In this document: positions 18,685-26,745 of the stretch, piece after piece
How positions within the stretch are numbered: position 1 is the first letter of the stretch
How the letters are laid out: each line of letters opens with the position of its first letter
Assembly: GCF_000485795.1 (NCBI RefSeq)
Contig: NZ_AXZL01000070.1
Location: forward strand, 120,014 to 184,013
DNA: 64,000 nucleotides
From: Shewanella decolorationis S12
GTDB lineage: Bacteria; Pseudomonadota; Gammaproteobacteria; Enterobacterales; Shewanellaceae
Direction of reading: 5' to 3'
The notes under the pieces: generated by a model
Told to the model about the DNA's origin: nothing
The model's input: only the letters and a program-made list of their open reading frames with translations
Databases searched by the model: none
Program-made: the position numbers and the translations under genes

Positions 18685-19311
18685 TTAATCGACTAGGTTG
18701 ATCTCTAAGCCATTGAGTAAACGAACGGCTTCGTCGCGGCTAAACTTAGCACCTTTAATTTTATTATTAAAAATATCGATATCGTAATCGGTCGCCTCGG
18801 AGAAATCTGCCTCCATCAACTCGGTGCGGCCGAATAAGCTATGGCGAAAATCGCTGTAACTAAAGTTGGCGCGATTAAACTTACCCTCACGGAAATCCAC
18901 ATCCTGTGCCTTACAGCCCTCGAGCACCATTTCATCGAGCGTAAGCCCCATAAAAGAGCAGTCGTTTAAGATGCAGGTTCTAAAGCTAAAAGGCGCCGCA
19001 AAGGATAATCTCGGCCAAGCAGCGCGAGTCCAATCTATGCCCACCAGTTTACATTCTTCAAAACTCACACCGTTAAATTGGCTTAAGGGCACCTTGAGCA
19101 GGCTCAAATTACAGCCCACAAAACGGCAATCGATAAACTTACAGTTACGGAATGTGCTGTCGCTAAACTGGCAATCGTGGAACTCGCACTCTTCAAACTC
19201 CAGATCCTGCCACTGGGTTTGGCATTCGGCTAAGGCGATAAATTGCTTCGAGAAAAAATACCGCCCTTCGGAGGCGGCGCGCGCCATCATCGGCGTTTTG
19301 GGTTCTGTCAT
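18685..19311 (-). CDS. pentapeptide-repeat protein (Qnr-like fold)
   Basis: 208 residues, no signal peptide. From about residue 35 it shows repeated A(N/D)LXX-type pentapeptides (FEECEFHDCQFSDSTFRNC, FIDCRFVGCNLS, later FREGKFNRANFSYSDFRHS), which build a right-handed quadrilateral beta-helix. The size and C-terminal cap resemble Qnr/MfpA-like proteins, some of which protect DNA gyrase, but this is not a recognised Qnr allele and no resistance role should be assumed. The C-terminus (AKFSRDEAVRLLNGLEI) is conserved in a widespread chromosomal group of unknown function. Single gene. Confidence 0.75.
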   Translation of the reverse strand: MTEPKTPMMARAASEGRYFFSKQFIALAECQTQWQDLEFEECEFHDCQFSDSTFRNCKFIDCRFVGCNLSLLKVPLSQFNGVSFEECKLVGIDWTRAAWPRLSFAAPFSFRTCILNDCSFMGLTLDEMVLEGCKAQDVDFREGKFNRANFSYSDFRHSLFGRTELMEADFSEATDYDIDIFNNKIKGAKFSRDEAVRLLNGLEINLVD

Positions 19312-20016
19312 CTACTTACCTCGATATGTTTCATTCATGCCTTATGTTAGGGTCTGATGGGCAAACTGTGTTTTTCAATTCACAAAAAATAGGTGTTAAC
19401 ACAAAAAGCCACGCGGTATGGGGGCTCAGGCACTCGCTTTATTCAGGCCATCAATATTACCCCGATTTACAGCGCTAACTGCATGCCTATATTGGGATTA
19501 ATGTCATTCTAAGGCTTAGCGAGTCACACTATAAACTCAAACTTCGCGATTCCTCTGCTCGGGTTTCATGGGAAGTATTTTCAGCTGCCACATTGATCCC
19601 CTCCCCAATTTACACCGACACGCCGCACAGATGTGCATAAATAGCCGTGGAAAATTTTGCGAATAAAGGTAAAATGGCGCCACTTTTCGCGGCTGTCTAA
19701 CAAGGTTCTCTCGGATTAATGGTTAGCCTTTTCGAGCAAAATGGCACGGGGTTCCCCCGCTTGAACAGACCAGACTCCTTCTGGCGCCAACCTTGCTCTG
19801 CGTGCTATTTTTCCCCCTTATCCCGACCTTCTCTCTTCTGCCTATCGCCCGAAAATATCCTATTCGCTTTACGTTTTAACCTCGCCAATCTCTTGTGCGC
19901 ACTTAGCAATAAGCTATTGGTCAATAATAAAAAGGTGGCAAAGCATTTACGGCTTAAGCACACCGCAACGAATAAAAAACTCGTCCCTACACTCTCTATC
20001 CAAAGGAATACTCGTC
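19312..20016. other. 705-base gap upstream of purC
   Basis: No supported gene. A possible promoter is TGGAAA, a 16-base spacer and TAAAAT near 19649-19676, leaving a leader of over 300 bases before purC. No purine riboswitch or clear PurR box was recognised. A short open frame inside (19719-20030) has no family resemblance and looks spurious. Confidence 0.35.
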
Positions 20017-21120
20017 ATGAGTCTTGCTGATTCCGTATTAGCCGTAAACAACGATTTACCCATCCGCACCGACAGCCCAGTCCATAGCGGCAAGGTACGT
20101 AGCGTTTACTGGCTAACCGACGCCGACAGCCGCCGTTTAATTCAAACCAAGGGCTACAATGTGCCCGAAGATACGCCACTTGCCATTATGGTGATTAGCG
20201 ACCGTATTTCAGCCTTCGACTGCATCTTCCACGGTGAAGGCGGATTAAAAGGCATTCCTGGTAAAGGCGCGGCATTAAATGCCATTTCTAATCATTGGTT
20301 TAAGCTATTTGCCGAAAACGGTTTAGCCGACAGCCATATTTTAGATATTCCGCATCCCTTCGTTTGGATAGTCCAAAAAGCCCGCCCGATTAAAGTCGAA
20401 GCCATTTGCCGCCAATACATCACTGGCTCAATGTGGCGCGCCTACTCTAAGGGCGAGCGCGTATTCTGTGGTATCACACTTCCAGAAGGCTTAGAAAAAG
20501 ATCAAAAGCTGCCGGATTTGCTGATCACCCCTTCGACCAAAGGTATTTTAACTGGTATCCCAGGTGTGCCCGCGCAGGACGATGTGAACATCAGTCGCAG
20601 CGATATCGAAGCCAACTACCAAGCCTTTGGTTTTGAAAAGGTAGAAGATATCGACCTGTACGAGAAGCTGTTAAAAGATGGCTTTAAGGTGATTTCAAAA
20701 GCACTGGCCGACCTTGACCAAGTGTTTGTGGACACCAAGTTCGAGTTTGGCTATGTGACCGACAAAAACGGCAACTCAAAACTGATTTATATGGATGAAG
20801 TGGGCACTCCAGACTCATCCCGTATTTGGGACGGCGCCGCCTACCGCGATGGTAAAATCCTTGAAAACTCTAAGGAAGGCTTCCGTCAGTTCCTGCTGAA
20901 CCACTTCCCCGATCCGGATATTCTGCTTAACAAGGACAGAATGCCAGAGCGCGAAGCCCTCGCCCGTGATAATGCCCTGCCATTAGAGGCCATGATGCAA
21001 GTGTCGCGCACTTACACCGGCATCGCCGAGAAGGTGACTGGCGCGGCAATCCCGCTGCCAGCGAATCCAAAGGCAGATATTATTAAGATCCTACGTGAAG
21101 AGTATGATCTGATTGTTTAA
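20017..21120 (+). CDS. purC: phosphoribosylaminoimidazole-succinocarboxamide (SAICAR) synthase
   Basis: 367 residues, the longer PurC form found in several gammaproteobacteria and eukaryotes rather than the ~240-residue E. coli type. It condenses CAIR with aspartate using ATP in purine synthesis. Signatures: SGKVRSVY at the nucleotide loop, [11 protein letters not shown] near residue 59, [17 protein letters not shown], and [15 protein letters not shown], which contains metal and substrate ligands. RBS AAGGA lies about 11 bases before the ATG. Monocistronic with a strong terminator; the retron island begins directly behind it. Confidence 0.95.
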   Translation: MSLADSVLAVNNDLPIRTDSPVHSGKVRSVYWLTDADSRRLIQTKGYNVPEDTPLAIMVISDRISAFDCIFHGEGGLKGIPGKGAALNAISNHWFKLFAENGLADSHILDIPHPFVWIVQKARPIKVEAICRQYITGSMWRAYSKGERVFCGITLPEGLEKDQKLPDLLITPSTKGILTGIPGVPAQDDVNISRSDIEANYQAFGFEKVEDIDLYEKLLKDGFKVISKALADLDQVFVDTKFEFGYVTDKNGNSKLIYMDEVGTPDSSRIWDGAAYRDGKILENSKEGFRQFLLNHFPDPDILLNKDRMPEREALARDNALPLEAMMQVSRTYTGIAEKVTGAAIPLPANPKADIIKILREEYDLIV

Positions 21121-21164
21121 TCAAATCATAGGTTTTGGGTGGTTTACCCATCACTAAATAGTAG

Positions 21165-21188
21165 AAAAGGCGCTTAGGCGCCTTTTTT
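21165..21188 (+). terminator. purC terminator
   Basis: AAAAGGCGC-ttag-GCGCCTTTT followed by more T, 45 bases after the purC stop. Confidence 0.9.
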
Positions 21189-21227
21189 GTTTTCTTCGAA
21201 AACTGTGTTTGATTGTTTTAAAAAACA

Positions 21228-21516
21228 AAGTCAAAGTCGTGGGGCTTCACCCCACACCCGACCAAGGAGGACTGCTCGTCCTATCCTCCTTGGATGCTCC
21301 AAGACGCCCCTAGCGGAGTTGAAAGCCCCTTGGGCATTTAGCGTCCTTATGCTATCGCGTCAGACGCTCGTCCCTGATTCGACTGACGCTATCTCGGCAT
21401 CCATGCCTCGCTCACGCAACGACCGAAAATGCCCTGCGGCAACTCCGAGGGGATAGTGAACTCCTGTGATCTCGGCGTTGGCTCTAAATTCAGAAAGAGT
21501 TTTGCCTGTCCCATCT
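21228..21516 (-). repeat. ~0.3 kb structured repeat, copy B (left of the retron, inverted)
   Basis: Minus-strand copy of the element at 1116-1442. It keeps the identical CCAAGGAGGA...TCCTCCTTGG and GTGGGG/CCCCAC hairpins and the AGATGGGACAGGCA end. The interior differs, but stems are retained with other base pairs: CCCCTAGCGGAGTTG (21307-21321) with CAACTCCGAGGGG (21440-21452); GGGCATTT (21332-21339) with AAATGCCC (21427-21434); GCGTCAG (21357-21363) with CTGACGC (21383-21389). It begins about 40 bases after the purC terminator and forms the left edge of the retron island. Confidence 0.75.
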
Positions 21517-21551
21517 TTCGAGGTTTTAACCATATGTTATTAAAGACGATA

Positions 21552-21580
21552 TTGATCTTATTCAATACATACATTACTAT
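21552..21580 (+). promoter_or_regulatory. candidate promoter of the retron
   Basis: TTGATC, a spacer of exactly 17 bases and TACTAT match sigma-70 elements at four of six positions each. Transcription would start near 21587, right at the proposed 5' end of the retron RNA. It lies between repeat copy B and the RNA, so the operon carries its own promoter. Confidence 0.5.
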
Positions 21581-21586
21581 GGCTGC

Positions 21587-21803
21587 GCGTTAGACTTAAA
21601 GGGATAGTTACGCCATAAATTGAACTCTGCTTTGGCAGGGAGTTCGTGGGAAAGCGAAAGCTTTCTGCCTGTTAACCCAGACATGCCTGCCGTCCTACCG
21701 TCGCTCGACGAGAGACACGCGCGGTACATGTGGGAACTCGAACCTTCGGGCGACCGAGGTTCGTCGAAACGGGGGCTCGTGCTGGTCAATCCCAACTCCT
21801 AAT
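21587..21803 (+). ncRNA. retron msr-msd RNA (boundaries approximate)
   Basis: The non-coding stretch ahead of the retron genes folds as expected for a retron RNA. Near the 5' end are two short hairpins: GAACT-CTGC-tttg-GCAG-gg-AGTTC (21622-21645) and GAAAGC-gaaa-GCTTTC (21650-21665). Then come larger stems suited to msd: ACATG/TACCG with CGGTA/CATGT (21681-21731) and CGAACC-t-TCGG-gcga-CCGA-GGTTCG (21739-21763). A bulged pairing of TTAG..TT..GGGAT (21590-21605) with ATCCC-AA..CTAA (21789-21802) is the best a1/a2 candidate. The branching guanosine and the msd end cannot be fixed from sequence. Confidence 0.65.
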
Positions 21804-21813
21804 ACAGGGCGAA

Positions 21814-21855
21814 CCTGAGTTTTTATAGTGTTGCACAAAGCAACACGGGCTCAGG
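21814..21855 (+). promoter_or_regulatory. two-tier hairpin between the retron RNA and its first ORF
   Basis: CCTGAG (21814-21819) pairs with CTCAGG (21850-21855), enclosing a perfect GTGTTGC-acaaa-GCAACAC hairpin (21828-21846). There is no T tract behind it; the AGGAG ribosome site follows at 21861. It may limit read-through, protect the RNA 3' end, or control translation of the small ORF. Confidence 0.55.
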
Positions 21856-21873
21856 GGTATAGGAGTAACAAAT

Positions 21874-22038
21874 ATGCTTGAACAAAATAGTCAACGTGAC
21901 CAGCAGATTTCAGAAGCTAAAAACACTAAGCGCGAAATTCTTAAGACTACTTTCAAAGTCTTCTGTATTGCCCTTAAATGGGTGTACCGCATTTGGTATT
22001 TGATCAATGGTGTCGGTGTAGAGCCTTGGTCTGAGTGA
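21874..22038 (+). CDS. 54-residue retron-associated small protein with one hydrophobic segment
   Basis: ATG eight bases behind AGGAG. The first ~20 residues are polar and charged (MLEQNSQRDQQISEAKNTKR), followed by a hydrophobic/aromatic stretch of about 22 residues (FKVFCIALKWVYRIWYLING) that could span or insert into the membrane. Its TGA overlaps an ATG of the HTH frame (TGATG), typical of coupled translation. No family recognised. Being small and membrane-active-looking inside a retron operon, it is a plausible toxic effector, which is inference. Confidence 0.65.
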   Translation: MLEQNSQRDQQISEAKNTKREILKTTFKVFCIALKWVYRIWYLINGVGVEPWSE

Positions 22039-22076
22039 TGAGATTCCCCCTAGTTTCGAAACTCCAGGAGGATTTA

Positions 22077-22382
22077 ATGATACATCGAGCCCTCAAAGTA
22101 ATTCGCCAATATCACGATTTGCCATTAGCCCAACTCGCCTCAGAATTAGAAATCCCTAAACAACAACTTCAGAAGTTGGAGTCTGGCGAAAAACCCGTCG
22201 ACACTGCAACACTCGAAAAATACTCTCTTAGGTTCGACATACCTAAGTCCTCTTTGGTGATGTTTTCTTCTCACATAAACAACGAAAAAAGAGTTTCCAA
22301 AAAATTTAGAGAGACTGCTGCAAGTACTATCTTGGACATTTCTGAATGGGTTTTAAGCAAAAATGCAAAAGCTCAAGATTAA
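22077..22382 (+). CDS. XRE-family HTH protein of the retron operon
   Basis: 101 residues from the ATG at 22077, which has AGGAGG five bases upstream; an in-frame ATG at 22038 overlapping the small ORF's stop is the alternative. Residues 1-60 form a Cro/C1-type helix-turn-helix (IRQYHDLPLAQLASELEIPK, then QQLQKLESGEKPVDTATLEK). The remaining ~40 residues (KKFRETAASTILDISEWVLS) are likely helical. It overlaps the RT gene by 20 bases. A retron class with an HTH accessory protein exists (type VI in the published scheme, from memory); this protein may repress the operon or act as the antitoxin-like partner. Confidence 0.8.
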   Translation: MIHRALKVIRQYHDLPLAQLASELEIPKQQLQKLESGEKPVDTATLEKYSLRFDIPKSSLVMFSSHINNEKRVSKKFRETAASTILDISEWVLSKNAKAQD

Positions 22383-23316
22383 AACCAAAGGAAAGTCCTA
22401 CGCACTAAAAGACTCCCCTTTTTATAACCTGAGGACGAAGAAGCGACTTTCAATTCTGCTAGGATGTGACACAAAAGACTTACCTCTCCTCGCAAAAGAT
22501 GATGGGAATTATAATGTTTTCTCAATCATCGGAAAAGCTGGCAAACCGAGACAAATACACAAACCAATCAATAAATTAGACAAGATCCACACTCGAATAG
22601 CGAGTTTGATTTGTCGGATTAATCTTCCTAGTTATGTACATTCAGGTAGAAAAAAACACTCCAATCTAACTAACGCGAAGGCGCATCTGTCTGCTGATGG
22701 TTTTGACACTAAGGTTCTGACAACAGACATCAAAGACTTCTTTACTTCTACACGGAAAAAGCAGGTATTTGGTTTCTTTTACAGTGATTTGAAATGTACT
22801 GCTGATGTCGCTAATTTGCTGGCCGACATGTGTACTATTCACGGACATGTACCAACTGGGAGTCGACTAAGTATGGTGCTTGCCTACTGGGCTAACTACC
22901 ACTTGTTTGAAGAACTCTCCTCTTTATCAAAACAGCATAGTGTGACGATGACCGTTTATGTTGATGACCTAACTTTCTCTGGAACAGGTGTTAATGAGCT
23001 TTTCAAAACCGTAGTCCGTAAAGTTCTTAGTCGATACGGTCATACAATGCACCCAACAAAGACAAAACTCTATGGCAAGGAATCACCTAAACTGGTAACG
23101 GGTATTGTCGTGAAAGAGGGACAGCTCCAAATTAGAAATCAGCAGTTCAAAGAGTTAGTTACTGACTTTGCTTGTTGGCATGCTATCAGACAAACCCCGC
23201 ACGCCATTTTTGATCCTCACACATACCGGCTTCTTGGGCGGCTCAATTCGATGAGTTCAATTGACCCAGTCTTCAAAGAAAAAGCTCAGACAGTTAAAGG
23301 TAATACGTGCCGCTAA
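22363..23316 (+). CDS. retron reverse transcriptase
   Basis: 317 residues, typical for retron RTs. It shows the retron-diagnostic NAKAH (NAxxH, region X) near residue 105, followed by the first catalytic Asp in LTTDIKDFF; the active-site YVDD near residue 202 (TVYVDDLTFSG); and the VTG motif of region Y (LVTGIVV) near 248. RT domain 4 reads GHVPTGSRLSMVLAYW instead of the commoner PQGxPTSP. It would copy the upstream RNA into branched msDNA. Its ATG lies inside the HTH gene end. No other nuclease or effector domain is fused to it. The sequence after 23316 enters repeat copy C. Confidence 0.93.
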   Translation: MQKLKIKTKGKSYALKDSPFYNLRTKKRLSILLGCDTKDLPLLAKDDGNYNVFSIIGKAGKPRQIHKPINKLDKIHTRIASLICRINLPSYVHSGRKKHSNLTNAKAHLSADGFDTKVLTTDIKDFFTSTRKKQVFGFFYSDLKCTADVANLLADMCTIHGHVPTGSRLSMVLAYWANYHLFEELSSLSKQHSVTMTVYVDDLTFSGTGVNELFKTVVRKVLSRYGHTMHPTKTKLYGKESPKLVTGIVVKEGQLQIRNQQFKELVTDFACWHAIRQTPHAIFDPHTYRLLGRLNSMSSIDPVFKEKAQTVKGNTCR

Positions 23317-23340
23317 TCATTGGTTTGTTTCACGGAAAAA

Positions 23341-23664
23341 AGATAGGACAGGCATAACTCTTTTGGGATTAACAGCCAACACAGAAGTGACAGAAGTTCA
23401 CCTTCCCCTGCGAAGTTGCTGAAGGGCGTTGAAGAAAATCGCGTGAGCGAGGCATGGATGCCTCGCTAGCTTTCGGGGTACAGGATGTACCATCGGAAGC
23501 GTTAGCGATTTTCGAATAAGCACGAAGCCACTAATCAATGCATATAACTTCGCTAGGGGCGTCTTGGAGCATCCAAGGAGGATAGGACGAGCAGTCCTCC
23601 TTGGTCGGGTGTGGGGTGAAGCCCCACGACTTTGATTCACCTCGGCCGTTAGGCCGCAATGACT
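23341..23664 (+). repeat. ~0.3 kb structured repeat, copy C (right of the retron)
   Basis: Same orientation as copy A and opposite to copy B, so the retron lies between inverted repeats. Stems: CCCCTGCGAAGTTG (23405-23418) with AACTTCGCTAGGGG (23546-23559); GAAAATCGC (23434-23442) with GCGATTTTC (23505-23513); GCGAGGCA-TGGA-TGCCTCGC (23447-23466); GCTTTCG (23469-23475) with CGGAAGC (23494-23500); GGTAC-aggat-GTACC between them; and the invariant CCAAGGAGGA/TCCTCCTTGG and GTGGGG/CCCCAC hairpins. It starts about 25 bases after the RT stop. Confidence 0.75.
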
Positions 23665-23763
23665 ACAGTTATTCACAGGGAAATTGTGAAAGGCAAAGAT
23701 GGAACATGGGTGTAAATCAGAGCAGCCAAAGCTAACCGCCCAGTTGCTACCTTCAACCTAAGG

Positions 23764-24555
23764 TTAAATCTTCACACAGACAAACAGCGCATTACCTGAG
23801 CTTAAATCCCATGGGACGATTTTTTCATAATCGTGTTCAAAGATATGCACTTCAAAATATGGCGCGAGTAACGCTTGCAGCTCCGCAAAACTGGTGGCGA
23901 CCATAGTATGTTGGTCTTGCCATAACTCAGTCTGATGCGCAGAGGTATCAGCATCGTCGTCTACATCAGCCTGTTGAGTAAAAGGCTGCAAACTCTTTGC
24001 AATGCTTAGATTTAATGACTGGTTTTCGCCATGCCCACTGTAATGCCAGCCAGATTCAAAGGCAAAATGGTGCCCTTCAAACTCGGCAAAATGCTTAATC
24101 GATAAGCGGTTATCGATGCGGTGCTTATCAACCGAGTTAAAACAAAATATCCCGCCGTCATTCAAGGCGCGGTGCACGCTGGCAATACAACTCTTTAGCC
24201 GCTCGATGCCCGCACTGTAATGGATGGAATATAAAAAACAGGTAATTAAATCCACTGGCTGCTCAAGATAAAAGGCGGTCATATCTTGCAGATTAAACTG
24301 GGCCTCAGGGCAACGACGCATGGCCATATCGAGCATCGGCTGATTAATATCTAGGCCACTGCACTGATAACCAAGGTCGATAAAATGCCGCACATGCGGG
24401 CCTGTGCCACAGGCTAAATCAAGGTGTTGCTTACCATTATTCCCTAAGAACTGATGCAATCGATGGATGCTCGCACTCTGTTGTTGATAGTTGATATCGG
24501 AGCACATTAAATCGTAATAACCGGATAGATCGGTATAAAGCGCGTTAGAAGACAT
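23764..24555 (-). CDS. class I SAM-dependent methyltransferase
   Basis: 263 residues from the ATG at 24555 (frame open to 24597). The N-terminus (MSSNALYTDLSGYYDLM) and the SAM-binding HLDLACGTGPHVRHF near residue 55, followed by GLDINQPMLDMA and FNLQDMTAF, define a Rossmann-type methyltransferase of the Methyltransf_25/11 group. Substrate unknown. No signal peptide. Single gene on the far side of repeat copy C; in related genomes it probably borders purC directly when the retron island is absent, which can be checked by comparison. Confidence 0.75.
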   Translation of the reverse strand: MSSNALYTDLSGYYDLMCSDINYQQQSASIHRLHQFLGNNGKQHLDLACGTGPHVRHFIDLGYQCSGLDINQPMLDMAMRRCPEAQFNLQDMTAFYLEQPVDLITCFLYSIHYSAGIERLKSCIASVHRALNDGGIFCFNSVDKHRIDNRLSIKHFAEFEGHHFAFESGWHYSGHGENQSLNLSIAKSLQPFTQQADVDDDADTSAHQTELWQDQHTMVATSFAELQALLAPYFEVHIFEHDYEKIVPWDLSSGNALFVCVKI

Positions 24556-24689
24556 AGCGGCAAACAGGAGCCATAGGTAATTAAGGGGGGGGCGCATGAT
24601 ATATCAGTTGGCTAAGAACCGATACACGCAATGTAACGCCTCAGCGTAAGCGCAAGACACTTGCATCAATTTAATCCAATAAATCAATG

Positions 24690-25469
24690 CTACAGCGCAG
24701 AATAACAATCCAATGTCTCAAAGCTGGTTAAATGCTCGAGTTGGGGTTTAGCGAAATAGTAGCCTTGAAAATAGGCTATACCACGCTCGCTTAGGTAGTC
24801 TAACTCCTCTTTACACTCGACCCCTTCGGCCAACACCTGAGTGTTAAGCGTGCTACAAATCCCTAGTACCTCGTCAATCACCAACTGCTTTTGAGTATCT
24901 AAATGGATATCTCTAATCAACTCCATATCGAGTTTTAATACTTGAGGGCGCAAAAATTCCAACCAACTCAAATCAGCAAAGCCACTGCCAAAGTCGTCGA
25001 TGGCGGTGATAAATCCCCGTTTGGCATAACTTTCAAAAATACGACTTAATTTGGCTCTATCGACAATCTGTTCACCCTCTGTGACTTCAAACATGATGTT
25101 ATGAATATTAAAACCAAAGAGGTCGGCCGCTTCAATCGAGGCGCGGATACAGGTTTCGGGGTTATAAACGGCATTAGGTAAGAAATTGATACTTAAGACT
25201 TTATCAAGGCCAAGCTTGGCAGCGGTTTCAATAGCTTTTACTCGGCAAGCTTGATCAAAATAGTACTTATTGCCTTCATTTATGCGCTCAAACACCCAAG
25301 CGGCGCCTTCGCCATTTGGGCCGCGCACTAGGGCTTCATAACCATAAATTTGCTGATTTGGCCAATCGATGATTGGCTGAAATGCCATACGAATTTCAAA
25401 TCCGAGTGATTTACCACTTAAGCAGTCCATGCAGGTTTGTTGCTTGATTCTAGGGGGAAAATCCATCAT
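24690..25469 (-). CDS. stand-alone EAL-domain c-di-GMP phosphodiesterase
   Basis: 259 residues, a single EAL domain and no visible sensor or membrane part. Catalytic elements are intact: YEALVRGPNGE, SINFLPNAVYNPE (metal-binding Asn), MFEVTEGE, AIDDFGSGFADLSW (paired Asp), LKLDMELIRDI (Lys) and LAEGVECKEELDYL (Glu), ending in the usual YFQGYYFAKP. It should hydrolyse cyclic di-GMP to pGpG in the cytoplasm. The short Cys-containing N-terminus (CMDCLSGKSLGFE) is unusual and could bind metal or sense redox state, which is speculation. Single gene. Confidence 0.88.
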   Translation of the reverse strand: MMDFPPRIKQQTCMDCLSGKSLGFEIRMAFQPIIDWPNQQIYGYEALVRGPNGEGAAWVFERINEGNKYYFDQACRVKAIETAAKLGLDKVLSINFLPNAVYNPETCIRASIEAADLFGFNIHNIMFEVTEGEQIVDRAKLSRIFESYAKRGFITAIDDFGSGFADLSWLEFLRPQVLKLDMELIRDIHLDTQKQLVIDEVLGICSTLNTQVLAEGVECKEELDYLSERGIAYFQGYYFAKPQLEHLTSFETLDCYSAL

Positions 25470-25650
25470 AGGCCTCCATAACCTTATCCTCTCTTAGTGT
25501 GGGGATAAATAGCTATTTTTGCCAGTATTTAGTGCCTTTACTCTGTTAAAACATGCAATATTGTATAGTGTTGACTCAGAATTTAGCCGATTCCCCCCTA
25601 ACAACAATGGATGAGCCAAAGAATCCTCATCCATTGCATCTCGTTATGAA

Positions 25651-26361
25651 TTATTTGAGTTTATAAACCACTTCGACTCTGTCTTCGATTGTGACTTGGC
25701 CATATTGATAACTTTCGGCGGCTCCCATAGCATCGGCCTTGGCATTCATACGTAACATCACGGGTTGCACTGGGCGTTGATCGTAATAACGAATTTGCCA
25801 TACCTTACCTAGGTTCTCCCCAAATCCCTTGACTAAGCTTTCGGCTTTTTGTTTGGCATCGACAATGGCCGCTTGGCGCGCCTTGGCCACATACTCGGCC
25901 TCTTTGCTCGACTTAAGGGCGATATTGTTGACCCTGTTTATCCCCTCCTCTAAGGCGGAGTCCAAAATGGTATTTAAGCGGGCTAAATCGCGAATGGTGA
26001 CTGTGATTTGGCGACTCGCGGTATAACCACTCAGCTCAGGTGCTTTATCCTGCGCATACACATATTGGGGTTGCAGATTTAAGTTAGCGCTTTGGATTTG
26101 CTCCTTGGTAATGCCCGCGGCGGTTAAACGGGCGATAAATTTCGCCACTGCGGCATCCGAATTATCCTTAGCGGCCTTAGCCTCTTTCTCGGTAACGGCC
26201 ACTTCGACATTAAGCTCGGCCATATCCGGCTCAACCTGAATTTGGCTCACGCCCATGGTTTCGATATGGGGAAAATCTACGTCGGCGGCTATCGCCTTCG
26301 CGGCAAACACACCTGAAAAAAGGCCACCAGCCACTAATACAGCTAAAAGAGAATGCTTCAT
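25651..26361 (-). CDS. SIMPL-domain (DUF541) periplasmic protein
   Basis: 236 residues from the ATG at 26361 (GGAG upstream). A signal peptide ends near residue 24 (VFAAKAIA). The rest is one SIMPL/DUF541 domain: HIETMGVSQIQVEPDMAELN, later SGYTASRQITVTIRDLARLN and AIVDAKQKAESLVKGFGENLGKV. Family members form periplasmic or membrane-linked oligomers; YggE of E. coli is linked to oxidative stress. No specific reaction is known. Single gene. Confidence 0.82.
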   Translation of the reverse strand: MKHSLLAVLVAGGLFSGVFAAKAIAADVDFPHIETMGVSQIQVEPDMAELNVEVAVTEKEAKAAKDNSDAAVAKFIARLTAAGITKEQIQSANLNLQPQYVYAQDKAPELSGYTASRQITVTIRDLARLNTILDSALEEGINRVNNIALKSSKEAEYVAKARQAAIVDAKQKAESLVKGFGENLGKVWQIRYYDQRPVQPVMLRMNAKADAMGAAESYQYGQVTIEDRVEVVYKLK

Positions 26362-26443
26362 TGTTAACTCCAACTAAATCATTTAAGGCGAGACTGCCGT
26401 GGTTCTAACGCGGCGGCTATCGGCTAAAAGTGCGACTCGCTGT

Positions 26444-26475
26444 ACCAATATGTAACAGCACCAATATGTAACAGC
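26444..26475. repeat. tandem duplication of a 16-bp unit
   Basis: ACCAATATGTAACAGC occurs twice in immediate succession in the gap between the SIMPL-domain gene and rimO. It looks like a small slippage duplication; no role is evident. Confidence 0.7.
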
Positions 26476-26587
26476 CCGATTTATCGTCCGTTGCGATAGC
26501 CACGCATCATGCAAACTACCCCTATAAACGCGGGCAAAAATAAAAAGGGTTAATTTTTTTGAAAATTTTTTAAATCGGCGCCGAGCG

Positions 26588-26599
26588 GCAGTGCACTGC
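26588..26599. promoter_or_regulatory. 12-bp perfect palindrome upstream of rimO
   Basis: GCAGTGCACTGC is self-complementary across all 12 bases and lies in the intergenic region about 150 bases before the rimO promoter. A protein-binding site is possible; no regulator is assigned. Confidence 0.3.
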
Positions 26600-26745
26600 G
26601 CCATTCAAACCTTAAAGCCATTCGCCCAAGATCAAATGCGGCGGGATAACAGAGCAGCGGACTCAACCGCGCCACAACTGGTAGAAACGCCCTCTTGGCT
26701 GTACACTTTTCACCCAAAGACACTGTACCTTTTAATCACTTCAGG

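Noticed and set aside
18685..19311. Pentapeptide-repeat protein called as a Qnr quinolone-resistance determinant
   Set aside because: Only the fold type is shared; the sequence does not match Qnr alleles I can recall, so a resistance claim is not supported.
19719..20030. 103-residue open frame overlapping the purC start
   Set aside because: No recognisable family, low-complexity leader-like composition, and it overlaps the well-supported purC start.
23398..23676. Open frame starting MNNCSHCGLTAEVNQSRGAS, with look-alikes at 1143-1418 and 21187-21456
   Set aside because: The shared NQSRGASPHTRPRRTARP segment is only the translation of the structured repeat; the frames have no RBS, start at different places and differ where the stems covary. 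They are by-products of the repeat.
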